DNA of 64,000 bases from Leptospira noumeaensis (lineage in GTDB: Bacteria; Spirochaetota; Leptospiria; Leptospirales; Leptospiraceae): NCBI RefSeq assembly GCF_004770765.1, contig NZ_RQFK01000026.1, forward strand, positions 62,001-126,000. Reading direction: 5' to 3'. The notes under the pieces are model-generated. The model was not told the DNA's origin, did no database searches, and saw nothing but the letters and a program-made list of their open reading frames with translations. Positions 1 to 9,101 of the stretch are shown here, piece by piece. The stretch's first letter is position 1; every line of letters starts with the position of its first letter. The translations under genes and the position numbers were made by a program.

Positions 1-4
1 TTTT

Positions 5-259
5 TTGAAATCAAATATAAAACATTCAATCCTATTTTTCTTCTTATTTTTTGGATTAATTCTCACAAGGATTCAAATTCCTGAATTTAAGTTTTTTTTA
101 TCGATCTCAGGATTTTTACTTTTTGTGATTTTTTCTATTGTTATTACGATTGGGAAAAGATTGCCGACCCAAAAAATGGCTACTTTGTTTAGAAAACGAG
201 ACGAATGGTTGTATGGAATCCTCCTAGGTTTTACATTTTTGTTTTACCTTTGGTTTTAA
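5..259 (+). CDS. small hydrophobic membrane protein, possibly 5'-truncated by the window edge
   Basis: The frame is open from the window edge and could start at the TTG at 5, but with only four bases upstream no ribosome binding site can be judged, so it may be the 3' end of a longer gene. The 84 residues form about three hydrophobic stretches (roughly 8-22, 28-50 and 68-83) separated by short basic loops, as expected of a small inner-membrane protein. It ends 31 bases before the rhomboid-like gene on the same strand, so the two may be cotranscribed. No family was recognised. Confidence 0.55.
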   Translation: MKSNIKHSILFFFLFFGLILTRIQIPEFKFFLSISGFLLFVIFSIVITIGKRLPTQKMATLFRKRDEWLYGILLGFTFLFYLWF

Positions 260-290
260 AATCATTGAGAGAGTCCCACGCCAACTAACA

Positions 291-1043
291 ATGTTTGTAT
301 TTGAAAAAGCAAATCACAATTTTAGAAAACCAATCCTTACCTTGGGTTTTATATTAGTCACTATGTTAACATTATTCTTTGATAATGTTGATTCCTATGC
401 ATTTACACCCAAAAAAGAGTTTGGTTCCAGTTTGTTTGTTTCCTTTTTCTTTAACTCTTCCCTTTCAGAATGGTTTACCAACGCTATTTATTTATACATG
501 TTTGCAGACAATATTGAAGATGTTGTCGGTCATTTTTATTTTTTCCTTCTCTTTCTATTCTTTGGAATTCTCGCAAACCTAACATATTTTTTATTCCACA
601 TGAATTCCATTGTACCAATCATTGGGACTTCGGGAGTCATCTCTGGAATTTTAGGAATGTATTTTGTATTTTTCCCCAACGTAAAAAGTACGATGGTTTT
701 TGAACGTGCTAGTTTCCGCGATGTTCCCATCTTAATCAGTTTGAGTATTTGGATTCTCATCCAATCCTATTTTTATATCGTTGAATTTCATTATCATACA
801 AGAAGCACGTATGCGGGTCAAGTAGTGGCATTTTTAACGGGAGTCACCATAGCACACTTCTTTGTTCGTAATAAGTTTTTAGATCGTTTGGAACAAAATA
901 TACGTTTGTCAACTTTTATTAATAAAACTGTCCTTTGCCCTTCATGCAACAAACCAATCCCTGCCAAAAAGTATGGAAGGTTTTATTGTTCTTCATGTAA
1001 TACAAATTTCTTTTTTGACCGCCATGGGAAAAAATTTCTTTAA
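291..1043 (+). CDS. rhomboid-fold membrane protein with C-terminal zinc ribbon
   Basis: The 250-residue protein has about six hydrophobic segments and a rhomboid-like layout: an N-x-E-D-x-x-G loop after the second segment (residues 74-80), the nucleophile motif GTSG at 112-115 (Ser114), and a later glycine-spaced helix AGQVVAFLTG at 175-184. Active rhomboids carry the catalytic His in this last helix; the aligned residue appears to be Gln177, so proteolysis is doubtful. The tail holds CPSC at 216-219 and CSSC at 233-236, a four-Cys zinc ribbon after the last membrane helix. The family fold is a good match by motif; the loss of activity is inference from one alignment by eye. No strong ribosome binding site precedes the ATG. 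Confidence 0.7.
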   Translation: MFVFEKANHNFRKPILTLGFILVTMLTLFFDNVDSYAFTPKKEFGSSLFVSFFFNSSLSEWFTNAIYLYMFADNIEDVVGHFYFFLLFLFFGILANLTYFLFHMNSIVPIIGTSGVISGILGMYFVFFPNVKSTMVFERASFRDVPILISLSIWILIQSYFYIVEFHYHTRSTYAGQVVAFLTGVTIAHFFVRNKFLDRLEQNIRLSTFINKTVLCPSCNKPIPAKKYGRFYCSSCNTNFFFDRHGKKFL

Positions 1044-1166
1044 TACAGTTTGGTACTTTTTGACTGTTGGCTGAGATTTTAATAAATAATTTATAAACCA
1101 AATTTTTCATCGACAATTGTTTCCTGCCATTTAGAATCCTCCTTTACCTTAGGTTGGAGAACATCA

Positions 1167-2006
1167 ATGCAAAGAATCTTGTTCCTTTTTCTAATTTTTG
1201 CCATCAGTCAATTGTCTATTTTTGGGGAAGAAAAATCTAACATCCCTTCTCCGCCTAAAGAAGGTTACTATATCATCACTTACAAAAACTATTCGGTCAA
1301 TTTAGAGATCGATGCCAATGGGTATGAAGTAAAAGGAGGATCTTCTAACGAGGATTCTTCAGGACAAGCAGACATCAACTACTGGATTTTACCTGCTAAC
1401 AACAAAATCAAAATCAGAGTGACTGAACGCAAAGGCAAACAAAAAGAAAATGGAAGTTTACCCCAAGAAGCAGAAGTGAAACTGGCGTTAGGTCAAAGAG
1501 GGCAATTTCCTGATGAAGGCCTTCTTTTGAAGCAGTTCCAATGGCCGAAAGAAACAAAAGTCAACTTAGGTGAATGGACTGAGTTAGAATTTGACCCACC
1601 ATTCCTTCCACCAAGTCAATTGTGGAAACAAGCAGAAATCATCACTCTCTCGAAAGAAAAAGAATCTTCTGCCATTGAATTTGCAAATGAGTTCACAAAG
1701 ATTCTTAACACTAAGGATTCTAAGAAAATACTCTCGATGATCCAATTCCGAGCCCAAGACACATCTGAAGTACGTTTCTATCCTTATGTAGAGGCAGACG
1801 AAATTAAATCCATCACCGAAATGACAAAGGCCATTGGCTCCACTTGGAAATTAGACAAGAAGAAAATTAAATTTACCTTATTGTGTAATGACCAAATATT
1901 GAATGTCTCTGACCCAAAAGGAGAACCCATCATCACTTCGAAAAAAGGTGCCTCCATTCCTCTTTATTTAAGTTGGATCGGTGGCAAATGGGTGATCGTT
2001 CGCTAA
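1167..2006 (+). CDS. exported protein of unknown function
   Basis: Residues 1-20 form a signal peptide (basic start, hydrophobic core, cleavage near IFGEE), so the product is periplasmic or outer-membrane associated. The mature part of about 258 residues is rich in Lys and Glu, with beta-type stretches near its start and a C-terminal block (about 165-279) that reads like a small alpha+beta fold ending in SWIGGKWVIVR. GGAG lies 8 bases before the ATG, supporting this start. It stands alone between the rhomboid-like gene and the convergent cyclase gene. I do not recognise the family. Confidence 0.7.
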   Translation: MQRILFLFLIFAISQLSIFGEEKSNIPSPPKEGYYIITYKNYSVNLEIDANGYEVKGGSSNEDSSGQADINYWILPANNKIKIRVTERKGKQKENGSLPQEAEVKLALGQRGQFPDEGLLLKQFQWPKETKVNLGEWTELEFDPPFLPPSQLWKQAEIITLSKEKESSAIEFANEFTKILNTKDSKKILSMIQFRAQDTSEVRFYPYVEADEIKSITEMTKAIGSTWKLDKKKIKFTLLCNDQILNVSDPKGEPIITSKKGASIPLYLSWIGGKWVIVR

Positions 2007-2035
2007 GTTAAAATTTTATATTTATAATGACCATT

Positions 2036-3286
2036 TTACCACTTCCGTTTTGTTCGTTCTGAAATGGCAAATATCTTTTGCGGGGAGCTGATTCCTTTGA
2101 GTTTGTGTTCTCCCAATTCCTCCCACCGAATGGGTATTTGGTGGGCAAGTTCCTCAGATGCCAAAACAGCTTTTCCTAATTCCCCACACATACCGGCAAT
2201 GCGACTGGTTAAGTTGACTGCTTCCCCAATCACAGTAAAATCCAAACGTTCCGAAGATCCAATATTACCATAAAGAATTTCACCGGAATGTAAACCTACG
2301 CCATGGTGGATGGGAAGTTTTTCATCAATTTCCCTGGTTTGGTTGTGTAAAAACAAACTTTCACCTAACTTTCTTACGGCGAGAAGGACTTTTTTCCCGA
2401 CAAAAATTTTATTGGATTCAGTATAAGGAAAAACTGCTAAAATTCCATCACCAAGTAGTTTCAGAACCTCTCCCCCATGGGATTCGATCAGTGGGATGGC
2501 TTGTCCAAAATAATCATTTAACAATTGTATAATTTCTGGAGGTGATAATTTTTCACTCATCCCAGAATAATTACGAATATCAGAAAACCAAATCACCGAT
2601 TTGATATTATCTAGTTCACCTAAATAAATTTTACCGGAATACACAGTAGACCCGGTTCTTTTTCCTAAATAAATACTTAGGAGAGATTCTGTTAATTCGG
2701 TTTGGATAAAGTTCATCCATTGTAATGAAATGATTTTAAGAACTTGTTCTAAAAAATCTAGTTCTTCCTTTGACCAACCGTTTGGTTTGTCCGTAACCAA
2801 ACTTAAAAAAGCAAAACCAGCTCCTCTCTGAAAAATAGGAACCGCAAAATAACCAGTTGCCCCCAATGGAGCTAAATCTTCTAAAATGGGATATGGATAC
2901 GTATCTCCTGTATGATCCGCATAACCAAAATAATACGTCTTTTTGGTAGACATTACATATTGTACGGGACTAACAGCGAACTGAGAAGTTTGTAAAGAAC
3001 CCAACCTGAAACGAACTTCCCGAAGAAATCCATTTTTTGATTCTATTGTAGTTTTAGAAAGTAACAAGGGAGTTGTTGTTTCATCAAAGTATTTTAATTT
3101 TTCTTTGGGAACCCAAGTATAAGACAATGATTCCACTTGTGGGTGGAGTGTACGTGTTCCCATATTAACTCGGACAATTTGAAAATTTAGTTTTTGTAAA
3201 TAACCAATACTTCTATCGAATAATTCGGCGGAAGATTTAATTTCAGGCGACTCACTCAAATACCATTCTATAAATTCTGCGATCAT
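2036..3286 (-). CDS. class III adenylate cyclase with N-terminal GAF-like sensor domain
   Basis: This 416-residue soluble protein has a GAF-like sensory region (about 10-205) and a class III nucleotidyl cyclase domain (about 225-410). The catalytic domain shows a metal-binding Asp in FSDIRNYSGMSE, the adenine-selecting Lys in EVLKLLGDG, the second metal Asp in that GDG, and DFTVIGEAVNLTSRI with the Thr, Asn and Arg expected of an active adenylate cyclase. It should convert ATP to cAMP in the cytoplasm in response to a small ligand or redox signal. The start codon lies 4 bases after the stop of the broken Tudor-like gene, whose TAG sits inside the AGGA ribosome binding site, so the two were probably one operon. 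Confidence 0.88.
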   Translation of the reverse strand: MIAEFIEWYLSESPEIKSSAELFDRSIGYLQKLNFQIVRVNMGTRTLHPQVESLSYTWVPKEKLKYFDETTTPLLLSKTTIESKNGFLREVRFRLGSLQTSQFAVSPVQYVMSTKKTYYFGYADHTGDTYPYPILEDLAPLGATGYFAVPIFQRGAGFAFLSLVTDKPNGWSKEELDFLEQVLKIISLQWMNFIQTELTESLLSIYLGKRTGSTVYSGKIYLGELDNIKSVIWFSDIRNYSGMSEKLSPPEIIQLLNDYFGQAIPLIESHGGEVLKLLGDGILAVFPYTESNKIFVGKKVLLAVRKLGESLFLHNQTREIDEKLPIHHGVGLHSGEILYGNIGSSERLDFTVIGEAVNLTSRIAGMCGELGKAVLASEELAHQIPIRWEELGEHKLKGISSPQKIFAISERTKRKW

Positions 3287-3290
3287 TTTC

Positions 3291-3798
3291 CTATTTGACT
3301 TCTACCGTTAATTCGAAGTCACCTTCGGTTATATTTTTTGCCCCACTCACTCCAATAAAAACGCGGTATGGATTCCCAACAGCCCGAAGTTCAATAGTGA
3401 ATTTGGTTTCCTTCAAACTCCACATTACGAATCCCAGGCAATCATGCCATAGAACTTAACTCAGCCCATTCCAAATCATCCATAATGGATCCTGTTTTTA
3501 AATTACCCGTTACAATGACAGACTTACCCTTCTCAGATTTGATAAAGGAAACACCGGGAATCTCTGCCATAGGTTTGATTCGATCGAGCGTAACCACTTC
3601 ATCATAACTTTCTGAATAACCATCGTAATGAATTAAAAATTCTTCCTATTCAATTTTTACCACCATACCTGGAAACAACTTACCTTGTTTTGCATCATAC
3701 ACTTCCACTCTATCTCCTTTTTTGGGAGAAATGGGATCTGCAGAAAGAGAACCAAAAAAGAAAAATATAAAACTAAAAAAGTAAATACATTGTTTCAT
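3291..3798 (-). pseudogene. broken exported Tudor-knot-like protein gene (in-frame stop plus frameshift)
   Basis: The intact start encodes a signal peptide beginning MKQCIYFF and ending near LSADP, then GDRVEVYDAKQGKLFPGMVVKIE followed by TAG at 3646-3648. Read through that stop, the same frame continues with EEFLIHYDGYSESYDEVV and TLDRIKPM, the two halves together forming a Tudor/agenet-like small barrel. The frame hits TGA at 3442-3444, and the neighbouring frame takes over near 3441-3450 with WSLKETKFTIELRAVGNPYR down to a stop at 3291-3293, directly before the cyclase start. One nonsense mutation and one frameshift in otherwise coherent protein sequence indicate a recent pseudogene, or two sequencing errors. 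Function unknown. Confidence 0.75.
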
Positions 3799-3910
3799 GG
3801 AAGTTCCCTCTATAACGGAAATTGAATGTATAATGAATCTTTGTAATTGCAAGGAAATATTTTATGAATCAGGAAAGAACGGGGAGTGCGGCAGGTATTG
3901 GTTAGAAAGG

Positions 3911-3946
3911 AAAAAACCCTCTGCCAAAAGACAGAGGGTTTTTAGA
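3911..3946 (-). terminator. intrinsic terminator of icd
   Basis: A perfect stem (AAAACCCTCTG at 3913-3923 pairing with CAGAGGGTTTT at 3932-3942) with an 8-base loop lies just downstream of the icd stop codon and, read on the minus strand, ends in a T run. This is a typical rho-independent terminator separating icd from the pseudogene/cyclase unit. Confidence 0.85.
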
Positions 3947-3954
3947 TTCCAAAC

Positions 3955-5166
3955 TTATTTCAGTTTAGAATCCAATCGTTTTTGTACAGCTTCCATAAAT
4001 TGGAAAGTATCCAATTCTTTTTTAGTAGCTGCTGTAGAAAGAGAAAGTAAGTCTTTTGTCATCTCACCACCTTCGATGGTTTCAATGATTGCTTCTTCCA
4101 ATTTCACTGCAAAGTTTACAAGTTCTGGAGTTCCATCTAGTTCTCCACGTTTTGCAAGAGCTCCCGTCCAAGCAAAAATAGAAGCCACAGAGTTTGTAGA
4201 AGTGGTTTCTCCTTTTTGGTATTTACGGTAGTGGCGTGTCACTGTTCCATGTGCTGCTTCGTATTCGTATTTTCCGTCTGGAGATACAAGAACTGAAGTC
4301 ATAAGACCAAGGGAACCAAAACCAGAAGCAACCATATCACTCATAACGTCACCGTCGTAGTTCATCATCGCCCAAAGTTGTCCACCTTCGTTTTTCATGA
4401 TTTGCGCAACCGCATCATCAATGAGGTAGTAACTATAAGTAATACCAGCAGCTTTCATCGCAGCTTCTTGTTCTTTCGCCATCTGATCAAAGATATCACG
4501 GAAACGAGCATGGTATTTTTTAGAGATCGTATCTTTAGTTGCAAACCAGATGCTGATTTTTTCAGACAACGCGTAAGTAAAACATGCCTTTGCAAATGAC
4601 TTGATGGACTCATCTAAGTTGTGCATCGCAAGAGCAACACCAGCACCTTTAAAATCGTTTACAAGTAATCTTTGTTTTTCTTTTCCAGAAGCATCTGTAT
4701 AAACGAGTTCTACTTTTCCTGGACCATCCACAAGGATTTCTACGTCACGGTAAATATCACCGTAAGCATGTCTTCCAATGGCGATTGGTTTTTTCCAAGA
4801 GTTTACCGCTGCTGGGATGTTTTTGATGATGATTGGTTTACGGAAAACAGTTCCATCAAGGATGGCACGAATGGTTCCGTTAGGTGATTTCCATTCTTGT
4901 TTTAGGTTGTATTCTTTCACTCGGTCTGCGTTTGGAGTGATAGTTGCACATTTAACACCTACACCATGTTTTTTGATCGCGTTAGCAGAATCTACAGTGA
5001 CTTGGTCATCTGTTTTGTCGCGGTATTCAACACCTAAGTCATAATATTCCAAAGTGATGTCTAAATAAGGGTAGATGAAACGATCTTTAATTTCTTTCCA
5101 GATAATTCTTGTCATTTCATCGCCGTCTAACTCAACAAGCGGTGTTTTTACTTTAATTTTTCCCAT
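3955..5166 (-). CDS. icd: NADP-dependent isocitrate dehydrogenase (eukaryotic-type)
   Basis: The enzyme oxidatively decarboxylates isocitrate to 2-oxoglutarate with NADP in the TCA cycle. The 403 residues match the homodimeric eukaryotic-type family of about 400-410 residues: an N-terminal [27 protein letters not shown], the substrate loop [16 protein letters not shown], the metal-binding Asps in [14 protein letters not shown], and [17 protein letters not shown] near the C-terminus. The ATG follows AGGAGA at good spacing. It is monocistronic, bounded by an upstream gap and a strong terminator. No anomalies seen. Confidence 0.96.
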   Translation of the reverse strand: MGKIKVKTPLVELDGDEMTRIIWKEIKDRFIYPYLDITLEYYDLGVEYRDKTDDQVTVDSANAIKKHGVGVKCATITPNADRVKEYNLKQEWKSPNGTIRAILDGTVFRKPIIIKNIPAAVNSWKKPIAIGRHAYGDIYRDVEILVDGPGKVELVYTDASGKEKQRLLVNDFKGAGVALAMHNLDESIKSFAKACFTYALSEKISIWFATKDTISKKYHARFRDIFDQMAKEQEAAMKAAGITYSYYLIDDAVAQIMKNEGGQLWAMMNYDGDVMSDMVASGFGSLGLMTSVLVSPDGKYEYEAAHGTVTRHYRKYQKGETTSTNSVASIFAWTGALAKRGELDGTPELVNFAVKLEEAIIETIEGGEMTKDLLSLSTAATKKELDTFQFMEAVQKRLDSKLK

Positions 5167-5213
5167 TGATTTCTCCTAAACTCTCATTCAATTTTTGATT
5201 CGCATAAAAACGT

Positions 5214-5837
5214 TTATGTTGGATTTACCATATGTAAATTCCATTGGTAGTGACAAAATTCCGTCGAATTATTGATCGCTCCTGAAATGGTATGAATTCC
5301 CGTAAGGGATGTATATCTTTTTCTATAAGCATCGCGTTCGGAAATGAGAGAAAGTTTTGTTTCTAATCGAACAAGAACCTCTTTCCAAGACTCACAGTGT
5401 TCTTTCACCACAGGATCTGCTGCTTTGATTTTTAGGTCCGTGGCTTTTGTGATCTGGATTTCCCAAAAATGGGAAGGGAAAGCGGGCGGTGTGTACCGGT
5501 CTCTAATGGCCTCTATGTCTCTTTCTATATCTTGGTCTTTGAAAGCTGTAAAAAAGAAAAATCCACTGATTCGTAGTGAGAGGGGAAGGAAAAAACTAAA
5601 ATTGCGGTCATAGGAAATCATCTGTCCCAGAGTCCATTCGGGAGATTTTCCACTGTCTCTTCTCTCGCTAAAGGCCAGGGCATCCAGAGAAGCCAATTCA
5701 TCAAAACAGTATTGGGCAAACCGGAGTTTCTCTTTCCAGAATATTTCTAATATCTCCGTGACCATGCCCGTTTCGTTCATCCTGGATAGGGGAAAGTATT
5801 TTTCAAGTGCGAATCCTTTTTTAAGAACCAAAGTCAT
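5214..5837 (-). CDS. hypothetical protein
   Basis: The 207-residue product starts MTLVLKKGF. This start is preferred over an upstream in-frame ATG at 5879 because GGTGGGGGA lies directly upstream and because the longer form would overlap the divergent gene. The sequence is soluble, with an aromatic-rich middle (about 85-95) and a long C-terminal helical region with many charged residues. It lies about 45 bases downstream of icd on the same strand. I recognise no domain. Confidence 0.55.
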   Translation of the reverse strand: MTLVLKKGFALEKYFPLSRMNETGMVTEILEIFWKEKLRFAQYCFDELASLDALAFSERRDSGKSPEWTLGQMISYDRNFSFFLPLSLRISGFFFFTAFKDQDIERDIEAIRDRYTPPAFPSHFWEIQITKATDLKIKAADPVVKEHCESWKEVLVRLETKLSLISERDAYRKRYTSLTGIHTISGAINNSTEFCHYQWNLHMVNPT

Positions 5838-5858
5838 ATATCCCCCACCGCTTCTAAT

Positions 5859-6233
5859 ATGAAAGAAACCGAAGTGCAATGGCGCGAGCTTGTGACAAAA
5901 AAAGAAGAATTCTTACATATCTTACGAATTCTAAACCATTACTATGAAATGAGAGGTGAAACAAAGTCCAAACAATTTGCCTTCCGTCGCACTCTCGCTG
6001 ATTCCCCAACCGATGGAGTTCAAATTTTTTTCTCAAAAATTGGATCTTTTGAATACCAAGTCGCTTGTCGGATTTTACCAGAAGAACAAATGGAAACCTG
6101 GATCCATATCGACGGAATCGCTGAGGAAAGAGAAAGGCTCAAACAAATTGGCAATACAGAACATCCGGTGTTTTCGCTCGTTTGTCTGGGAGATTTGTAT
6201 GCCTTAACTCTCCCAAGCCAAGTGAGCATTTAA
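5859..6233 (+). CDS. small hypothetical protein
   Basis: A 124-residue soluble protein with a charged N-terminal helix (about 1-40) and a beta-rich C-terminal half. It is divergent from the preceding hypothetical gene, with only 21 bases between the chosen starts, and no convincing ribosome binding site precedes its ATG. Codon use looks like that of neighbouring genes, which supports real coding. No family recognised. Confidence 0.5.
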   Translation: MKETEVQWRELVTKKEEFLHILRILNHYYEMRGETKSKQFAFRRTLADSPTDGVQIFFSKIGSFEYQVACRILPEEQMETWIHIDGIAEERERLKQIGNTEHPVFSLVCLGDLYALTLPSQVSI

Positions 6234-6289
6234 AGGAAATCCCCAAGAAAAATCTTGATTCTTTTACAAGCACCCGTTAGGATTTGCCG

Positions 6290-7324
6290 GTGTTTCGGCA
6301 ATTCTTTCGGTTGGTTTTTCTTTGTCTGATATTGGCAACATTGCCGAGTGTGAACCTACTAGCCCAAGATTTTAAAACCCAACACTACCCAGACGAAGGA
6401 TACCTTCAAGCCTGGAACTTCACTTTCCGTAATGAAAAATACAACCTTTTTGCTACTTTCCTCGTGAGTAATTTTGGCCCAGGATCACATAACAACGGTA
6501 TATCGCTACTTTTGAAACCAAAAGACCAACCAGTATTTTATTCCACTCGAGAATTTGATTCTGATGAATATGAATTTAGAAAAGGCCAATTCTACCAAAG
6601 GAGTGGAGAAAACTGGATGGAATACAAAAACGGAATTTATTCGATTTATATGAACTATGGGGATTGGGAAATTAAATTAGACTACAAACCCAGACGTGGG
6701 TCAGTTCCCATCTCTAAAGGAAAATACCCGTTGAAAGATGAGGGAAAATTTGTCCAAGCGGACATCCCTTTTTCTTACTCTCAGGTTACAGGAACCATTC
6801 GTTATAAAGAAGTTACCGAGGAGATCAAGGGAATAGGTGGTTTGGAACATATCCTTTCGAATGAGCCTGTTTATCAATTTTCAAAAAACTGGGAACTCGT
6901 CCGCTCCATCACCAAAGATGGGTATCGAATTTTTACAGGTGGGTTTATTGGAACATCCGATTTTCCCGGTGGTTTTTTTCGCCGTGTGGCAGTCTTAGAT
7001 AACACGGGCCAACTGATTCTGGAAGGAACTGTGGAAAGATCAGAAGTATTAGATTGGGAAAAAGAACCTACTTCTGGTTATACGATCCCCAAAACAGAAA
7101 TTTTGTATTTCAATGAAGGGAAATGTTCGCTTCTCGTCAAACGAACTCGCCCCATTGCAACTATGAGTGCTCTGGAAAATATCTCGTCGTTTTTAAGATT
7201 TTTTATTCAATTGTTTTTTGCAAAACCATACCAAATCCATTGGTATGCAGACCTCAAAATGAACTGTCCCATTTGGTCAGGGGAAGGAAAGGGATACCAT
7301 TCCAATTATTTAATCAACGAATGA
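6290..7324 (+). CDS. exported lipocalin-like protein (CrtC/AttH/Svf1-like)
   Basis: The start is taken as GTG at 6290, because AGGA at 6279-6282 gives 7-base spacing there but only 1 base to the TTG at 6284. A signal peptide runs to about LLAQDF. The mature beta-rich protein (about 315 residues) has FLVSNFGPGSHNNG near its beginning, a spaced Trp/Tyr pattern and a HWYADLKMNC-type strand near the end, reminiscent of the two-lobed lipocalin-like AttH/CrtC/Svf1 superfamily that handles hydrophobic ligands. The assignment rests on pattern likeness, so the exact role is open. It ends 2 bases from the convergent MBL hydrolase gene. Confidence 0.6.
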   Translation: MFRQFFRLVFLCLILATLPSVNLLAQDFKTQHYPDEGYLQAWNFTFRNEKYNLFATFLVSNFGPGSHNNGISLLLKPKDQPVFYSTREFDSDEYEFRKGQFYQRSGENWMEYKNGIYSIYMNYGDWEIKLDYKPRRGSVPISKGKYPLKDEGKFVQADIPFSYSQVTGTIRYKEVTEEIKGIGGLEHILSNEPVYQFSKNWELVRSITKDGYRIFTGGFIGTSDFPGGFFRRVAVLDNTGQLILEGTVERSEVLDWEKEPTSGYTIPKTEILYFNEGKCSLLVKRTRPIATMSALENISSFLRFFIQLFFAKPYQIHWYADLKMNCPIWSGEGKGYHSNYLINE

Positions 7325-7326
7325 AT

Positions 7327-8274
7327 CTAAAGAATAAACTTTTGACCTTCGTGAGCAATATGAACCTGCATCCCACCAGGTTTTTGTAACCTAGCCTCGT
7401 CCAAAATGATTCTTGCCACTTCATGGTCTGTATGATCCGGTTCATGGTGAGTGAGAACCACAGAACGGATTTCCATCATTTCTGCAAATTCAACCGCCTT
7501 ACTCACAGCCGTATGACCCCAACCCAATTTTTTTTCCGCCTCTGCAGTGCTATACTGCGCATCAATGATGATGAGATCTGCACCGGCAATTTGTGGTTTC
7601 ATTTTGAGCAGATGTTCGCGATCTTCTTCCCTATATTCCACATCCGTGCAAAATAAGAAAATTTTATTTCCTTCACGAATCCGGTATCCGGTGCAAGAAC
7701 CAGGATGGCGTAACCCAAAAGGAATGATTTTAAGGCCACCTAACATATAAGATTCAAACTCTTTCCAAAGGTGAAAGTGTTTTTTTGAAGCCATTTGTTC
7801 TAAGGTTACGGGAAAGTTTTCCGGATGTTGTTGGCGAAGTAATCTTTCCTCTAAATTTTCAATACATGAGTAAAAATGAATATTACAAGATGGTGAATAA
7901 CCAGGTTTAAAAAAAGGCCAACCTTGGATATGATCCCAATGTGTGTGAGAAACCAAGATATGAATGTCCATATCTTGCCCACTAAATGCTTGGGGTGCCA
8001 GCTGGTTTCCAAGAACCCGAAGCCCCGTTCCCATATCTAAAATAACTTTTTCGCCCCCATCCCCTTCTATATACACACAAGTGGTGTTCCCTCCCAAATC
8101 CTGGGAAAGAGGGATGGGCAGATGATTTAAGAATTCCTCTTCGGAAAATCCGTCCGGATTTTTCTTCCACTCTTCTTTGGCCATTTGGAGAATCTTCAAA
8201 GTTTTCTCGCGTTGTTCCGTTTTAGAAATCGGTGTGGGGAGAGAACCGCGAACACCAAAAAGAGTTATTTTCAT
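7327..8274 (-). CDS. metallo-beta-lactamase fold hydrolase
   Basis: The 315-residue cytoplasmic protein shows the MBL di-metal motif HTHWDHIQG, an earlier LDMGTGLRVLG, a later His in LRHPGSCTGYRI, the bridging Asp in FCTDVEYREED and a terminal THHEPDHTDHE. This spacing fits the MBL subgroup related to PhnP and RNase Z-like phosphodiesterases, but the substrate cannot be told from sequence. AAGGAAA precedes the ATG. It is convergent with the lipocalin-like gene and divergent from trmB, 42 bases away. Confidence 0.82.
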   Translation of the reverse strand: MKITLFGVRGSLPTPISKTEQREKTLKILQMAKEEWKKNPDGFSEEEFLNHLPIPLSQDLGGNTTCVYIEGDGGEKVILDMGTGLRVLGNQLAPQAFSGQDMDIHILVSHTHWDHIQGWPFFKPGYSPSCNIHFYSCIENLEERLLRQQHPENFPVTLEQMASKKHFHLWKEFESYMLGGLKIIPFGLRHPGSCTGYRIREGNKIFLFCTDVEYREEDREHLLKMKPQIAGADLIIIDAQYSTAEAEKKLGWGHTAVSKAVEFAEMMEIRSVVLTHHEPDHTDHEVARIILDEARLQKPGGMQVHIAHEGQKFIL

Positions 8275-8316
8275 CTATTTCCTTTTTAAAATCCTGACAA
8301 TACATCATCGGAAGGA

Positions 8317-8982
8317 ATGCATTTGTTAGTTAGCCCAGAAATCCAAGAAAAACTTTGGAAGTTTACTACAAAGACTTCCTATCGATCCGACTACCTCCTG
8401 CAACCTAAAGAGCGCGGAAAAAAAATCGACCTAAAAAAATCTTTCCCGGAAGAGATCCAAAACTTTGTTTTAGAACTTGGCTCTGGCTGGGGGGAAGTGG
8501 CCATCGAATTAGCCTCAAATGACCGCCAAACAGGTTATTTGTTGATGGAAAAAAAGGTAAACCGAATCATCCACACCGAAAAACAACGAAAAACGCTGGG
8601 TTTGGAGAATATTCGTTATATGACGGTTAACTTCCAGTGGTTTTTTGATGAATTACTCGAGAAAGAAATTTTTGACAGGATCATCATCAACTTCCCCGAT
8701 CCTTGGCCAAAGAAAAAACACCACAAAAACAGACTCATGCAAGGCGATATGCTCGAACAAATTTATGATTTGTTGAAACCCGGTGGAAAGTTGTTATTTG
8801 CAACCGACTACGGCCCTTATGCAAGACGAACCATTTCTTTGTTTAGAAAATTTCCTAAATTTGTTTGGGAAGAAAAAGAATATGAATTTGAAAGACCCGG
8901 ATTCCCTGTTTCCTTTTTCGAAACAGAAAAAAGAAACGAAGGGAGACGAATTTACTATCTAAACCGAACGAAAGTTAGATAA
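8317..8982 (+). CDS. trmB: tRNA (guanine-N7-)-methyltransferase
   Basis: TrmB methylates G46 of tRNA with S-adenosylmethionine. The 221-residue protein has the SAM-binding loop LELGSGWGEVAIELA, the acidic strand end in LLMEKK, and the family signature NFPDPWPKKKHHKNR that holds catalytic and tRNA-binding residues. GGAAGGA lies immediately before the ATG at 8317, which is very close; a TTG two codons later (8323) would have better spacing and may be the true start. It is a single gene followed by an inverted repeat. Confidence 0.94.
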   Translation: MHLLVSPEIQEKLWKFTTKTSYRSDYLLQPKERGKKIDLKKSFPEEIQNFVLELGSGWGEVAIELASNDRQTGYLLMEKKVNRIIHTEKQRKTLGLENIRYMTVNFQWFFDELLEKEIFDRIIINFPDPWPKKKHHKNRLMQGDMLEQIYDLLKPGGKLLFATDYGPYARRTISLFRKFPKFVWEEKEYEFERPGFPVSFFETEKRNEGRRIYYLNRTKVR

Positions 8983-9027
8983 GATTCTAACTTTGGATAT
9001 TTATCCTTTTTATCAGATCAAATCCAT

Positions 9028-9058
9028 CTCAAGTAAGAACTAGAGATTCTTACTTGAG
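9028..9058. terminator. 12-bp perfect inverted repeat, likely bidirectional terminator
   Basis: CTCAAGTAAGAA at 9028-9039 pairs perfectly with TTCTTACTTGAG at 9047-9058 across a 7-base loop, between the convergent ends of trmB and the TPR lipoprotein gene. No long T run follows on either side, so it is called from stem strength and position only. Confidence 0.6.
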
Positions 9059-9101
9059 AAAACCTTTTGTATCCAGTTCCTCTATAATCTCTAATGTTAG
9101 A

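Noticed and set aside
3797..4231. Open frame on the plus strand opposite the start of the pseudogene and the end of icd
   Set aside because: It lies antisense to icd, a well-supported gene, and has no ribosome binding site or recognisable protein features.
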